A DNA stretch of 64,000 bases from Vulcanisaeta moutnovskia 768-28 (GCF_000190315.1 NC_015151.1:2234984-2298983), one strand, 5' to 3'. Shown: positions 45,253 through 54,966, counted from the first letter of the stretch. Program-made: numbers and translations. Notes: generated by a model from the letters alone, not told the origin.

Positions 45253-46412
45253 AATTCTACCTCTGGTAATCCTCTTGTTAGTATTTTGTAAATGACCATC
45301 CTCTGAACTTCATTAGTACCCTCGGCAATCTCAAGGACCTTAGCATCCCTATAAGCCCTTTCCGAGAAGCTCTCCTTTGAATAACCAAAGCCACCAAGTA
45401 TTTGAACGCCATCTCTCGCTATCTCAACAGCCATCTGGGCCGTGTATAGCTTAGCAATTGAAGCATAGAGCACGAATGATGGGTCCTTATTATCATAAAG
45501 CCAGGCAGCCTTATATGTTACTGTCCTACCAATCTCAAGCTTAGCCTTAATATCGGCTAACTGGAACTGAACCCATTCCCAATCAATCAATGGCTTTCCG
45601 AATGCAGTCCTGGTTTTAGCCCATTCAAGAGCCTCATCAAGTACACCTTGGGAAAGTCCAAGGGCTACGCCTGAGATACCTATTCTTGCAAGGTCCAATG
45701 TAACCATGGCTATCCTAAATCCCTCATTGACCTTGCCCAATACATCATCATCACCAACTACACAATCATTAAACTTAACCTCAGCCTCACCGGCACCCCT
45801 CATACCCATCATTTCCAACTTACTAACCTCAACGCAATCACTCCTCTTCACGAGGAATGCCGTTACTGCCTTATGCCTAGCCTCCTTAGGACCAGTCCTT
45901 GCGAAGAGTAGGTAAATGTCCGCATAGGCTCCTTGCGTGATCCAGATCTTTCTACCATTTATTACCCATTCACCACCCCTCCTCTCAGCCCTAGTCTCAA
46001 TAGCAGCAGCATCACTACCACAACAAGGCTCACTAAGCGCGTACGATGCTACCCATTCACCGCTGGCAATCTTTGGTAGTATTTCCTCCCTCTGTCTATC
46101 AGTACCATACCTGAGTAACGCATATACTATGTTGTCATTTACTATCTCGGTAATGAAGCCGAGGGTTGGGCTATACCGGCTCAACTCCTCAACAACCACA
46201 ACACTACCCCTAAGATCAATCCCGGGTCCACCATACTCAGGTGGTGCTGATGGCGTTAGAAAGCCCTGCTTACTAAGTTCTCTTATCAAATCTCTTGGGT
46301 AGTAGTCCTCTAGATCCATCTTCCTGGCTATGGGAACGATATACCTCTCAGCAAACTCCTTAACACTATTTCTAATGAGCTGATGCTCCTCCGTTAAAAA
46401 AGGATCTGGCAT
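45249..46412 (-). CDS. Acyl-CoA dehydrogenase, first tandem copy
   Basis: 387 residues. YALSEPCCGSDAAAIETRA, WITQGAYADIYLLFARTG, and the catalytic Glu segment EIAEGTNEVQRMVIYKI. Same chemistry as its neighbour. TATA-like TAATATTTATTAG (minus strand, about 46434-46446) lies some 29 nt before the ATG. The electron acceptor genes (ETF) are not in the window. Confidence 0.92.
   Translation of the reverse strand: MPDPFLTEEHQLIRNSVKEFAERYIVPIARKMDLEDYYPRDLIRELSKQGFLTPSAPPEYGGPGIDLRGSVVVVEELSRYSPTLGFITEIVNDNIVYALLRYGTDRQREEILPKIASGEWVASYALSEPCCGSDAAAIETRAERRGGEWVINGRKIWITQGAYADIYLLFARTGPKEARHKAVTAFLVKRSDCVEVSKLEMMGMRGAGEAEVKFNDCVVGDDDVLGKVNEGFRIAMVTLDLARIGISGVALGLSQGVLDEALEWAKTRTAFGKPLIDWEWVQFQLADIKAKLEIGRTVTYKAAWLYDNKDPSFVLYASIAKLYTAQMAVEIARDGVQILGGFGYSKESFSERAYRDAKVLEIAEGTNEVQRMVIYKILTRGLPEVEL
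45955..46040. repeat. 86-bp tract identical to 44786-44871
   Basis: Within the upstream acyl-CoA dehydrogenase gene; partner of the direct repeat in the downstream copy. A second identical pair of 44 bp lies at 44684-44727 and 45853-45896. Confidence 0.95.
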
Positions 46413-46433
46413 ATAACTTAATAAAATAGTGTG

Positions 46434-46970
46434 CTAATAAATATTACTGTAGATCATTACCTTCTTACCCAAAAATATTATTAGTAATATTATGACAATT
46501 GAAATAATAAATAATGAAAAATACCAAGTAAATACGACTATGAATAAGCCCACATTTATACCTGCACTTTCAATTAATGATTTAAATCCATTAAGTATTG
46601 GCAATTTTATTATGACCCTTTCCACAATATATGATAGGTATATTATAAACAAGGATAGAAGTATAGGGTAGAACTTAAGTATGCCGATTAATGACGAATA
46701 CAACACAATACTCACCATGAGAATTACAGTATAAGGTATTACTAATGCCTCAGGTATTAGAAAACCCATGTACGTCAATAATACAATATTTATTACGAAT
46801 AAGTATTTATGATAAGTGGATCTATACGATACCACTACCATGGATATAGCATTAACCAATATACTAAGAAACGCTGTACTGGAACATTGTGCATATTGTG
46901 TTAATGTTAATTCAAGTATTAACCATATGATACTAATTAGGATATAGGAAATATAATTATTAAGCTTCAT
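46434..46970 (-). CDS. Unknown multi-pass membrane protein of the MoxR/DUF58 cluster
   Basis: 178 residues from ATG 46970, which has a GTGAT Shine-Dalgarno-like element just upstream (a GTG at 46979 is possible). Five to six hydrophobic helices and almost no charged stretches. Not recognised. It follows the DUF58 gene with a 21-bp gap on the same strand, in the place where MoxR clusters often carry small membrane proteins. Confidence 0.55.
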   Translation of the reverse strand: MKLNNYISYILISIIWLILELTLTQYAQCSSTAFLSILVNAISMVVVSYRSTYHKYLFVINIVLLTYMGFLIPEALVIPYTVILMVSIVLYSSLIGILKFYPILLSLFIIYLSYIVERVIIKLPILNGFKSLIESAGINVGLFIVVFTWYFSLFIISIVIILLIIFLGKKVMIYSNIY

Positions 46971-46991
46971 TATAATCACTAATAATTGTGA

Positions 46992-48089
46992 CTAATTACC
47001 CAAATCAATATTTAGTAAAATAACCCTATCCCTATTACTCACGGTACTTAATGCCTTATTCAATTCGTCAATAGACGGCTCATCCCCCAAGGGAGACCTT
47101 ATATATGCTATCTCAAGCAATTTATTATAATCTATGTATTTGCGAAAGTAATCTGGTATGTTCATAGTTACGTTATTAATATCACAACTCCTAATCATTT
47201 TAATCCTTATTTCACGTTCTAAATAGGGAATAATGACTTTACTCAATATTTTCTGCTCTACATGATCCTTACTCACAAGTACTACACTTACTTCACCGCA
47301 GCGTTGGGATAAATCGCTTATTGCCTGAAGGGCTTTATCGATAGGTCTCTCGTTATTTTGTGGTATTAATACCCTTGATGATGAATTCATTATGAATATT
47401 GGGCATGAGCCATAATCACTCCTATTAATCATCATTAACTCATTAACCCTGGCGCTCGTTAGCCAGTGTATTGTTGATGCAGATCGTTCATAATCATACA
47501 CAGACAATGACTTAAAATCGCCTAGTCTACCCTCCATTAACGCCCCATACTCAGTATATCCATCAATCTCCACCTTACTAATTGCACTGCTAAGTTGTCT
47601 TGGCCTTATAACAACATTAACACCATTATTGAGAAGCAGGCTTTGGATTAATAAAAGCCTTAAGGGCTCCTCAAAATCAATAATCCCACCAATAATCTTA
47701 ACCTCCCCAATCCACTTACCCGTTAATTTAACCATAAAATCACCATCATTAACCCTAATCTTTATAACACTGGATTGAATATGAGGCGGATGAATTAATG
47801 TAAGCCTTGCTTCCCATCGTAATGGTATCTTAGACAAAATCCTGATGCCAATTACCGTTGATGAACCTACCATTAATCCCACATTATCTTGACTAAAGGC
47901 TAGTTGTGAATATAATGCAGTGAGTATGGTTAGTAAGTACCATGATAATACATATGATGTAAATACTATAAATAGCGCCAGCCCGAAGTAAACCCCAAAT
48001 AGGTTATTGGTCAATAACCCAAGATAAGTAATGCCAGATAGGGCGAGGTATATAATCAATAACTTATTGCTTGGTATTACGCGTATCAT
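46992..48089 (-). CDS. DUF58 family membrane-associated protein
   Basis: 365 residues. Two N-terminal hydrophobic helices (about 10-28 and 32-58), a beta-rich region, then the DUF58 core: GDFKSLSVYDYERSASTIHW followed by LTSARVNELMM, corresponding to the family motif D-x-R-x-IHW-x-x-SAR. A von Willebrand factor A-like region may follow (VSVVLVSKDHVEQKIL). DUF58 proteins pair with MoxR ATPases. Start overlaps the MoxR stop by 4 bp (ATGA). Confidence 0.8.
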   Translation of the reverse strand: MIRVIPSNKLLIIYLALSGITYLGLLTNNLFGVYFGLALFIVFTSYVLSWYLLTILTALYSQLAFSQDNVGLMVGSSTVIGIRILSKIPLRWEARLTLIHPPHIQSSVIKIRVNDGDFMVKLTGKWIGEVKIIGGIIDFEEPLRLLLIQSLLLNNGVNVVIRPRQLSSAISKVEIDGYTEYGALMEGRLGDFKSLSVYDYERSASTIHWLTSARVNELMMINRSDYGSCPIFIMNSSSRVLIPQNNERPIDKALQAISDLSQRCGEVSVVLVSKDHVEQKILSKVIIPYLEREIRIKMIRSCDINNVTMNIPDYFRKYIDYNKLLEIAYIRSPLGDEPSIDELNKALSTVSNRDRVILLNIDLGN

Positions 48090-49030
48090 GATTTACGAAG
48101 CACCCTCTCCATAAGTGGAGTTGGTACCTGCTGAAGTAATTGCCTAATTATTATAGTACTATCAGCGCCAAGGGTTATTATTCTATGATTAAGCACATAA
48201 GGTGCTAATAATTTTACATCATCAGGTATCACGTAATCCCTACCATCCAATAAAGCCCAAGCCCTAACCAACTTACTTAGTATTTGTGCAGCTCTCGGAC
48301 TCGCACCGAGCTTCACATCACGGGCATTCCTCGTAGCCCTTATCAAATTCACTATATATCTAATGATCGAATCATCGACATATATCGATCGCACTAACGC
48401 CTGCAAACTCTCAATATCCTCTTTACTCACTACGGTATTGATTGAGCTTATGCTACCAAGGTCTATGTTCTCAGTTATCTTAAACTCAATATCCTCACTT
48501 GGGTATCCCAGTTTTATTCTTATCATGAATCTGTCCAGTTGTGCTTCTGGTAGTGGGTATGTTCCCTCGAGTTCGACTGGATTCTGTGTGGCAATTATCA
48601 TAAAAGGCTTTGGCAACTCATAGGACTTACCACCAATTGTTACTTGGTTCTCCTGCATAGCCTCAAGCAATGCGGACTGAACCTTAGGAGGAGCCCTATT
48701 AACCTCATCAGCAAGGACTATATTTGCGAAAATCGGGCCGAACCTAACCTCGAAGTCTCCGATCTTAGGATTGAAAATGAGTGAACCAGTTATATCACTT
48801 GGCAATAAATCAGGAGTGAACTGTATACGACTGAAGGAGAGACCCAGGGCTTTAGCGAATGCCTTAACTAGAGTTGTCTTGGCTAAACCTGGATAACCCT
48901 CAATCAATGCATGACCACCTGCAACTAAGCACGCAAACAAAAGCTTCACCTCTTGCTCATAACCAATTACAGACTTAGAAACCTCCCCCATTAGCCTATC
49001 CATAATTTGCTTTGAATCAACCGTTCTCAT
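48086..49030 (-). CDS. MoxR-family AAA+ ATPase
   Basis: 314 residues from ATG 49030 (GTG 49033 also possible). HALIEGYPGLAKTTL (Walker A), LVAGG, ILADEVNRAPPKVQSALLEA (Walker B), ATQNPVELEGTYPLPEAQLD (sensor 1 and MoxR insert) and LGASPRAAQILSKL (sensor 2). MoxR ATPases act as chaperones for membrane or extracytoplasmic complexes, with DUF58 and transglutaminase/DUF4129 proteins as regular neighbours, which is exactly the context here. Confidence 0.93.
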   Translation of the reverse strand: MRTVDSKQIMDRLMGEVSKSVIGYEQEVKLLFACLVAGGHALIEGYPGLAKTTLVKAFAKALGLSFSRIQFTPDLLPSDITGSLIFNPKIGDFEVRFGPIFANIVLADEVNRAPPKVQSALLEAMQENQVTIGGKSYELPKPFMIIATQNPVELEGTYPLPEAQLDRFMIRIKLGYPSEDIEFKITENIDLGSISSINTVVSKEDIESLQALVRSIYVDDSIIRYIVNLIRATRNARDVKLGASPRAAQILSKLVRAWALLDGRDYVIPDDVKLLAPYVLNHRIITLGADSTIIIRQLLQQVPTPLMERVLRKS

Positions 49031-49074
49031 CACTATTTACCTAAAGATAATTCAGCATGGATTAAATTTTAAAC

Positions 49075-50331
49075 TCAGCGCGCCTTTACATGGCTTAGTA
49101 ATATATATATTAAGTAACCAATAAACCAGGGTAGTACAAGTATTAAGCCGATAATTACTGAGGACGCTAAATTACTAAGGCTAATGCCCATTGATGGCTT
49201 AACATAAGAGGGTATTGGCATGAACATTATCCAACCATTACCGATAAACGACTCATCCCATAAAATATTTGATCCCGGGCTAAATACATAGGAATTATTA
49301 CCACTACTAATACCGTAAAAGCCAAGAGCTACCCTCGTGGGTATGCCATAAATCCTTAAAGCTGTCATTGCGAACACCATAAAATCAATAATAGATCCCC
49401 TTCCAGTCTTGATTAGGTTCTCAGGACCTACGGAATACGTAATAAGCCTATACTTACCACTCGATAATACATAAAATACCCTATTAACAATATTCATTAA
49501 ATTACTTGATTGTTTAATACCGAGTGTGTTCATAATAATTGAATTAGGAATTGAAACTCCAGTAGATCCTAAATACTCCATTACGTATAAGAAGCTATAA
49601 CCATTACTACTGGTACTCATTAGTTTCCTGCAAACATACATTGTATAATTAGCCTCAGTAATTGGTGATTCTGCAACAACTATATCGCCTGGTTCAAGTA
49701 GCATTAATACTGTTTGAGGCGCCACGCTCACTATCGATACATTACTCACAAAGTATGTTATTGGTGGTTGTGTATTAACAATAACGGGTATTGGTATAAC
49801 CCTTACAGGCTCATCAAATGTTACGTTTATATTGTATTCATTACAATCATACCCACTACTAAACCAAATAGTTAATGGTGGCCTTGAGGTATTAACCGTT
49901 ATTAAAGATAATGTATTCATTAGCGTTCCATTGCTATACTCATTAAACACTAAATACCTTAGGTAAATAGGTATTTCTGATCGAGCAGTTGCCTCAAAGC
50001 TCGAATAATTACCTGGTGTTAATACCGTAGGTACTGATATCGATTCATAGGCAATAATAGGGGTAAAGTAACCTATGAACGACGAACGAATTATCACTCC
50101 ATTGTATATCCCAATATACGTCAAATTACCCAGCCTAATTAAACCGGCAAACTCACCTTCATAAGCGCCCTGGGACGCCATTAAGTAACCCGTGAGGTTT
50201 CCATACGATAATCGATATACATTGACTGAGAAGGCACTACCAACATACGTTAAGGAAATATTAAGAGACATTGCTGATAAATTGCTCTGCATCGACTCAA
50301 GTAGCAAAAGCATTATTAGTAAGCTCATCAT
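49075..50331 (-). CDS. Transglutaminase-like membrane protein lacking the catalytic triad
   Basis: 418 residues: N-terminal hydrophobic signal, long extracytoplasmic beta-rich region with many N-x-S/T sites, a transglutaminase-like domain (about 265-375) and a C-terminal membrane helix (about 389-412). The domain is recognised by ALRIYGIPTRVALGFYG, but the Cys position (G-x-C) is Ile314 in GSIIDF, the His of HxWxE is Ile356 in ILWDE, and the Asp after GW is replaced by Met371. It is thus probably a non-enzymatic binding domain. It belongs to the MoxR/DUF58 cluster and is divergent from the DUF4129-like gene 13 bp away. Confidence 0.7.
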   Translation of the reverse strand: MMSLLIMLLLLESMQSNLSAMSLNISLTYVGSAFSVNVYRLSYGNLTGYLMASQGAYEGEFAGLIRLGNLTYIGIYNGVIIRSSFIGYFTPIIAYESISVPTVLTPGNYSSFEATARSEIPIYLRYLVFNEYSNGTLMNTLSLITVNTSRPPLTIWFSSGYDCNEYNINVTFDEPVRVIPIPVIVNTQPPITYFVSNVSIVSVAPQTVLMLLEPGDIVVAESPITEANYTMYVCRKLMSTSSNGYSFLYVMEYLGSTGVSIPNSIIMNTLGIKQSSNLMNIVNRVFYVLSSGKYRLITYSVGPENLIKTGRGSIIDFMVFAMTALRIYGIPTRVALGFYGISSGNNSYVFSPGSNILWDESFIGNGWIMFMPIPSYVKPSMGISLSNLASSVIIGLILVLPWFIGYLIYILLSHVKAR

Positions 50332-50344
50332 TTATTGCTCAGTA

Positions 50345-51253
50345 ATGCTGATTAATAAATCATTAATACCCATGGCAATACTAATCCTAATTGTAGCATT
50401 GATTATTACCCCAGGTACCGTATTCAGTAATACCTACGTGGGTTTTTACAATATCATTAACTGGCCTGTACTTAGCGTTACCCTAATAAACGGTACATCT
50501 AAAAGCAATGGAATAATCATTGTAATATCACCAGGAGAATTATCAAATCAACCGTATGAGATCTTCTCTGGAATTGGCTTAATCAGTGATAATTACCTTC
50601 TGGTTGATGGTATTATATACACTAATGGTACAATAAGCATTGCAGAATTAACACCAATAAATGCATCGATAAGTTCAGGTAACGTTGGTAATGAAGTTAC
50701 CGCAACGCCGGGCGTTAATATTACTATATATGGTACCTCTGATTATGTGGTGATTGGTCAACGAACATACCATGTAGGTCAAATGACAGAGAGATCATCA
50801 ATTATGAGTAATAATGTTAGTGGTAATTTCATAATGAGTAATGGCAATATTAATAATGCTCAATCCACCGTTATGCATAGCGTGAATAAGAAAGGGGAAA
50901 GTAGCAATATAATTATGCATATTATCGTTAATTCTTCATTACTAACAACAGTGTTAATGATCACCCTATTAATATCACTACCTTTTCTTAGAATTCAGAT
51001 ACGTGATAATAAGGATTGCATTAACGATGCATTTATAAAGTTCGTAAAGAAACTCGGCGTTAGGGATCCCTCCTTAACCCATAGAGATCTTAGTAAATAT
51101 TTACTAAGGAATAATTACCAGCTTAATGATACTGTTAATAGGGTGATTAATTATTATGAGATGGCTATTTATGGAAATAGACCAATTAAATGTGAGGAAT
51201 TTAAGAGACTAGTTAAGGAGGTGCTCAATGCAGGGATTTATAGGAGGCATTGA
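50345..51253 (+). CDS. DUF4129-like membrane protein of the MoxR cluster
   Basis: 302 residues from ATG 50345. An N-terminal signal or anchor helix (AILILIVALIITPG), an Asn/Ser-rich extracytoplasmic region, a second membrane helix near residues 200-220, and a cytoplasmic C-terminal domain (KFVKKLGVRDPSLTHRDLSK, then YYEMAIYGNRPIKCEEFKRL) that follows the DUF4129 pattern of an R/K-rich helix, a T-x-x-[DE] turn and a final YE-x-A-x-YG segment. DUF4129 domains are commonly fused to or placed beside transglutaminase proteins in MoxR clusters. It overlaps rnhB by 26 bp. Confidence 0.6.
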   Translation: MLINKSLIPMAILILIVALIITPGTVFSNTYVGFYNIINWPVLSVTLINGTSKSNGIIIVISPGELSNQPYEIFSGIGLISDNYLLVDGIIYTNGTISIAELTPINASISSGNVGNEVTATPGVNITIYGTSDYVVIGQRTYHVGQMTERSSIMSNNVSGNFIMSNGNINNAQSTVMHSVNKKGESSNIIMHIIVNSSLLTTVLMITLLISLPFLRIQIRDNKDCINDAFIKFVKKLGVRDPSLTHRDLSKYLLRNNYQLNDTVNRVINYYEMAIYGNRPIKCEEFKRLVKEVLNAGIYRRH

Positions 51254-51881
51254 TGAGGCTGGCCGAGGACCAGTCATTGGACCCATGGTTATAGCAATAG
51301 TGGTTACTAATGATATGAATAAATTACGAGAAATTGGTGTTAAGGATTCAAAGGAACTAAGCCCTGAAAGCAGGTCTCGATTATTCATTATTCTTAAGTC
51401 AATCCTAAATTACATAGACTATGAAATCATTGAACCAGTGATAATTGATAGGTATGTGAATATGAATGCTCTGAACATTCTTGAAGTAGAGGTAACCATT
51501 AAATTGATTAATAAGGCGTTAAGTAATATTCAAGTTCATACTATTTATATTGACTCGCCGGATCCCAAGCCCGAGAGGTTTAGGGATATGATCATGGAGA
51601 GGGTCGGTGGTAATGTTAATGTGATCGCAATGAACAAAGCTGATAAGTTAATACCAGTAGTTTCTGCGGCAAGTATAGTGGCTAAGGTGGTTAGGGACTC
51701 AATAATTGAGAGGCTACATAGAGAATTTGGAGATTTTGGGAGCGGTTACCCTAGTGACCCAAGAACAATTGCCTTCCTTAAGAGGTGGATTGAGAAACAT
51801 GGTGACCTACCACCAATAGTTAGAAGGAGTTGGTCGACCGCCAAGAAAATGCTTAGTAATCACTTAGATAAGTACTTATGA
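51228..51881 (+). CDS. rnhB: Ribonuclease HII
   Basis: 217 residues. The type 2 RNase H active site is complete: GGIDEAGRGPVIGP (Asp, Glu), IYIDSPDP (Asp) and the later NKADKLIPVVSAASIVAKV region. It removes RNA from RNA:DNA hybrids, including single ribonucleotides in DNA. The ATG at 51228 is set by the strong Shine-Dalgarno GGAGGTG just upstream, inside the end of the DUF4129-like gene. Confidence 0.95.
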   Translation: MQGFIGGIDEAGRGPVIGPMVIAIVVTNDMNKLREIGVKDSKELSPESRSRLFIILKSILNYIDYEIIEPVIIDRYVNMNALNILEVEVTIKLINKALSNIQVHTIYIDSPDPKPERFRDMIMERVGGNVNVIAMNKADKLIPVVSAASIVAKVVRDSIIERLHREFGDFGSGYPSDPRTIAFLKRWIEKHGDLPPIVRRSWSTAKKMLSNHLDKYL

Positions 51882-51933
51882 GGGCCATGGCTCATTAAAT
51901 ATAAATACCTAGGAAATTACTGGCTTTACGCAT

Positions 51934-52182
51934 ATGAGGATTAGCCTAATGATCACAATAATTGGATTAGTATTCATGGTTATTGGATTTGTGCTCCTAT
52001 CAATAATCAATAATGTATTGCTCTCATCATCATTCTTCATAATAGGCTTTCTCCTAAATGTCCTGGGAATATTAATGATAAACAGGGATATTGAGAACCT
52101 ACTCGTTAGACTTGAAATGGAAAGTAATAAGCCGAGCCCTGATGACATTAAGAGAAGGCCGCTCAAGAAACCAAAGAGATAA
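51934..52182 (+). CDS. Small two-helix membrane protein
   Basis: 82 residues: two hydrophobic helices (about 4-24 and 29-48) and a charged C-terminal tail ending in a Lys/Arg/Pro-rich stretch (RRPLKKPKR). Not recognised. It follows rnhB by 52 bp on the same strand. Confidence 0.5.
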   Translation: MRISLMITIIGLVFMVIGFVLLSIINNVLLSSSFFIIGFLLNVLGILMINRDIENLLVRLEMESNKPSPDDIKRRPLKKPKR

Positions 52183-52297
52183 TTCTTAATTTAAAGTATG
52201 AGAATGAAAAATAAAATCATTATATTAAGGAACACGGGCATTAGTTCTAGTAATTCTTATTTACTTACTGTATAAACATAGTGTAATTGGTGATCTT

Positions 52298-53101
52298 GTG
52301 AAGACGATCTTAATAACGAGTGGCACTAAGGGTGGTACTGGCAAAACAACAATAGCCGTGAATATGGCCGTTATCCTCGCCTATGAATTAAGGGGAAGAT
52401 CTCAATACCCCACCGTGCTTATTGACCTAGGTTTAGATAGTGGAACCGCAACCATGTTATTGCTTGGTAACGTTGAAACACAGATGATGAATACCCTCGC
52501 TGATTACTTCATGGGCAAGATCCCTGATCCACTTTCCACATTATACGTAAAGACTTGGCAGATTGATAGTGATTTATTTAAGCTCGTCTTTACCGCATCC
52601 CTAAGTCCATATCCAGGTCAAGTTAGAATTGATAGATACCTCCTTAGGGGCTTGCTAAATGCCGTGGAGGCCATATCACCAATGTACGTCATAATCGATA
52701 CACCAGCCCTTGGCCTATCCTACGATACTTTAATTACACTTCTTGAGGTTAGTACAAATGTAATCTTGGTGGCAATACCTGATCATAGTAGTTTAAGGTC
52801 CGTTAGCAATGTAGTTAATCTTATACGAGACGTGAAGGCTACCAATAAATTATTGAAACCCATACTAAACATGCTTAATATTAAGTACCCAGTGGATGCC
52901 TTGAGTGGTTATCCATGGACGAAACTTTTGAGAGACATAGTAGGTATCGAACCTCATGTAATTCCATACGATGAATTATTCCCAATAGTAAGGCAGGCAT
53001 TAGAAATAGAGAGCTTGAAACTATCATTCTACGAATCATCAGCCCTTGACTCAATTTTTAAATACGTAGACTATTTAATGGAGACTATACCAACCAATTA
53101 A
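52298..53101 (+). CDS. ParA/MinD-family ATPase
   Basis: 267 residues. The deviant Walker A is SGTKGGTGKTTIAVNMA, followed by LIDLGLDSGTATML and IIDTPALGLSYDTL (Walker B region). It may position a membrane or surface complex. GTG 52298 is about 27 nt after TATA-like TATAAACATA, so probably leaderless. The convergent gene 2 bp away encodes a T2SF protein; ParA/MinD-like ATPases are often found with pilus or flagellum-like systems, but the link here is inferred. Confidence 0.85.
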   Translation: MKTILITSGTKGGTGKTTIAVNMAVILAYELRGRSQYPTVLIDLGLDSGTATMLLLGNVETQMMNTLADYFMGKIPDPLSTLYVKTWQIDSDLFKLVFTASLSPYPGQVRIDRYLLRGLLNAVEAISPMYVIIDTPALGLSYDTLITLLEVSTNVILVAIPDHSSLRSVSNVVNLIRDVKATNKLLKPILNMLNIKYPVDALSGYPWTKLLRDIVGIEPHVIPYDELFPIVRQALEIESLKLSFYESSALDSIFKYVDYLMETIPTN

Positions 53102-53103
53102 TC

Positions 53104-54966
53104 CTAATATGGTACGCTTGACGATGGTGCAGACATGGCTCCAAATAAGCCACTCGCTATGAATGGCGACAACGCATAGAAGATAACCACCATCAGCGTT
53201 AACACAACCGCATGCCTAAATCCAAGTGATAACTCTCCCTCACCAAGCTTACCAGCTATTAACCCCATTATAAAGGAGTCTATGGTTATTGTAAATGAGA
53301 ACGATGTAGCCAGTAAATTAATTAATGGACTAGACGTTGACCCACCTGCCGCAACACCACCAGGTCCGACCCTGGTCACTATCGCAACTACCGAGAATAT
53401 TAAAACAACCAATGTAACTATTAGTATGATTGCACCTATGTATGGCACATATCTCAGCGGCCTCAGCCTAGCCCTCATATTCTCCTGGACGCTTACTATT
53501 GATGACGCAAAACTAGCGAGCATATCAAGAACCTGTGGCGATGCACCACCAAGGTCTATTGTTTCGGTGAGTAGGAACGTGAAGACCTTTGAGTAATAAC
53601 TATGTAGTTTGGGCATTATTGATGATAGAACCTCCCTAATCGGAACACCATACCTAATCTGCTTAACCATCTTGTCTAGGTACTGATCAAAGGCACCATA
53701 CTTCCTAGTATACCTCAGGGTCTCAAAGGTTTTTTCAGGCGTGAAACCACTCTTCCTTAATTCAGTCACATCCCTAAGGAATTCCGCGTACTCTCTATCA
53801 ATCTCCCACCTCTCGCCAACAACCTTCATTGAGTAAATGGCAGTTGGTACAAAGGATAGGGCAAGAGTTAATCCAAAAACAATCGTGAAATCAAGAGGCA
53901 CCGGTAAGCCGCGTATATAGATCCTATTGCCTAGATCCTTGTGGAATAATACCATATATTCAAGTGCGCCAAGTACGGCAGCTACGGCTATAGACACGCC
54001 AGCCCACTTATACGGCCTATAATCAGTATATGGCGATCTAAACGCCGAAACCTCACCAAGGTATATGAAGGCTATGGATATGGCAGGTACAATAAACAAG
54101 CCAAACATGTAGTTTGAGTTTATTGCCTGCATGAAGGCTGCGTACCTATTGCCAAACGGTGTTACGGCTTGTGCTAGATAAAGTACGTCAAGGCCTATTA
54201 GGAGTATTGCGGCAGATCCTATGTAGCTCTCCATGAGCATTCCCAGGAATTCAGCAGCCCTATTCATATGCTCTATGGCATTACTAACTATGTCATGTAA
54301 TCTAGTATTTATGTAGTGGACAACATCACCGCCAGTCCTAACGGTAGTTATATAACCGCTAATGAACTCCCTAAGGGATCTACTCTCTAATGCTGATGAT
54401 ACGTTTGACAATGCCGTAAGTGGATCCTCACCAAAAACCTTAAACCTAATGTATGACCACCTAGCCACCTTACCCATGACCTCGAGGATCTTGGCCTCGG
54501 CAATTCTCTCCACAGCCCTAAATACGGAAAGCCCAGAGTTTGTTATTGCAGATACATAAGCAACAAAGAACGGTAATTCCGTATCGACCTTAAAGGCTAA
54601 GTCGCTCGATGTTATTCTTGGCATACTTATCATTATTTCATAGACAATAAGTGGCATGAATATGAGAACAATACCTATGACTATTAAGATAAGATCCCTA
54701 ATCCCATATTGTGTTGAAAATAACAACTTCATTTTAAGCAGAATTAGGGCGTTATTTAGGTTCAGTATTATGAGGATTACGCCAAGTGGGGCCGTTATTA
54801 CAAGCATTATTGTTGTTATGAATAAGACTCGGGCCAGGTACCGCTCAGGGCTTGTGAATGATAGTGATGATGCAAGGTTTTTCTCTAGCTTCTCGTAAAT
54901 TCTCGTATTCTTTAGCCTTAGGATTAGTGGTCCCATTACCGATAATGCTAATTCGTCTAGGTCCAC
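53104..54966 (-). CDS. Type II secretion F-domain (TadC/ArlJ-like) membrane protein, two T2SF domains
   Basis: 620 residues from GTG 54966. Two T2SF-type repeats (about 140-270: FVAYVSAITNSGLSVFRAVE and following; about 395-520: FLRDVTELRKSGFTPEKTFE and following) separated by membrane segments, roughly nine helices in total. This is the layout of the inner-membrane platform of archaeal type IV pili and archaella. The matching secretion ATPase and pilins are not in the window. TATA-like AGTTTATAAAG lies about 26 nt upstream. Confidence 0.85.
   Translation of the reverse strand: MDLDELALSVMGPLILRLKNTRIYEKLEKNLASSLSFTSPERYLARVLFITTIMLVITAPLGVILIILNLNNALILLKMKLLFSTQYGIRDLILIVIGIVLIFMPLIVYEIMISMPRITSSDLAFKVDTELPFFVAYVSAITNSGLSVFRAVERIAEAKILEVMGKVARWSYIRFKVFGEDPLTALSNVSSALESRSLREFISGYITTVRTGGDVVHYINTRLHDIVSNAIEHMNRAAEFLGMLMESYIGSAAILLIGLDVLYLAQAVTPFGNRYAAFMQAINSNYMFGLFIVPAISIAFIYLGEVSAFRSPYTDYRPYKWAGVSIAVAAVLGALEYMVLFHKDLGNRIYIRGLPVPLDFTIVFGLTLALSFVPTAIYSMKVVGERWEIDREYAEFLRDVTELRKSGFTPEKTFETLRYTRKYGAFDQYLDKMVKQIRYGVPIREVLSSIMPKLHSYYSKVFTFLLTETIDLGGASPQVLDMLASFASSIVSVQENMRARLRPLRYVPYIGAIILIVTLVVLIFSVVAIVTRVGPGGVAAGGSTSSPLINLLATSFSFTITIDSFIMGLIAGKLGEGELSLGFRHAVVLTLMVVIFYALSPFIASGLFGAMSAPSSSVPY

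Noticed and set aside
45937..46302. Long open frame on the plus strand opposite an acyl-CoA dehydrogenase gene
   Set aside because: It is antisense to a strongly conserved gene, has no family-like sequence and no promoter or ribosome site; such frames are expected from the codon bias of the real gene.
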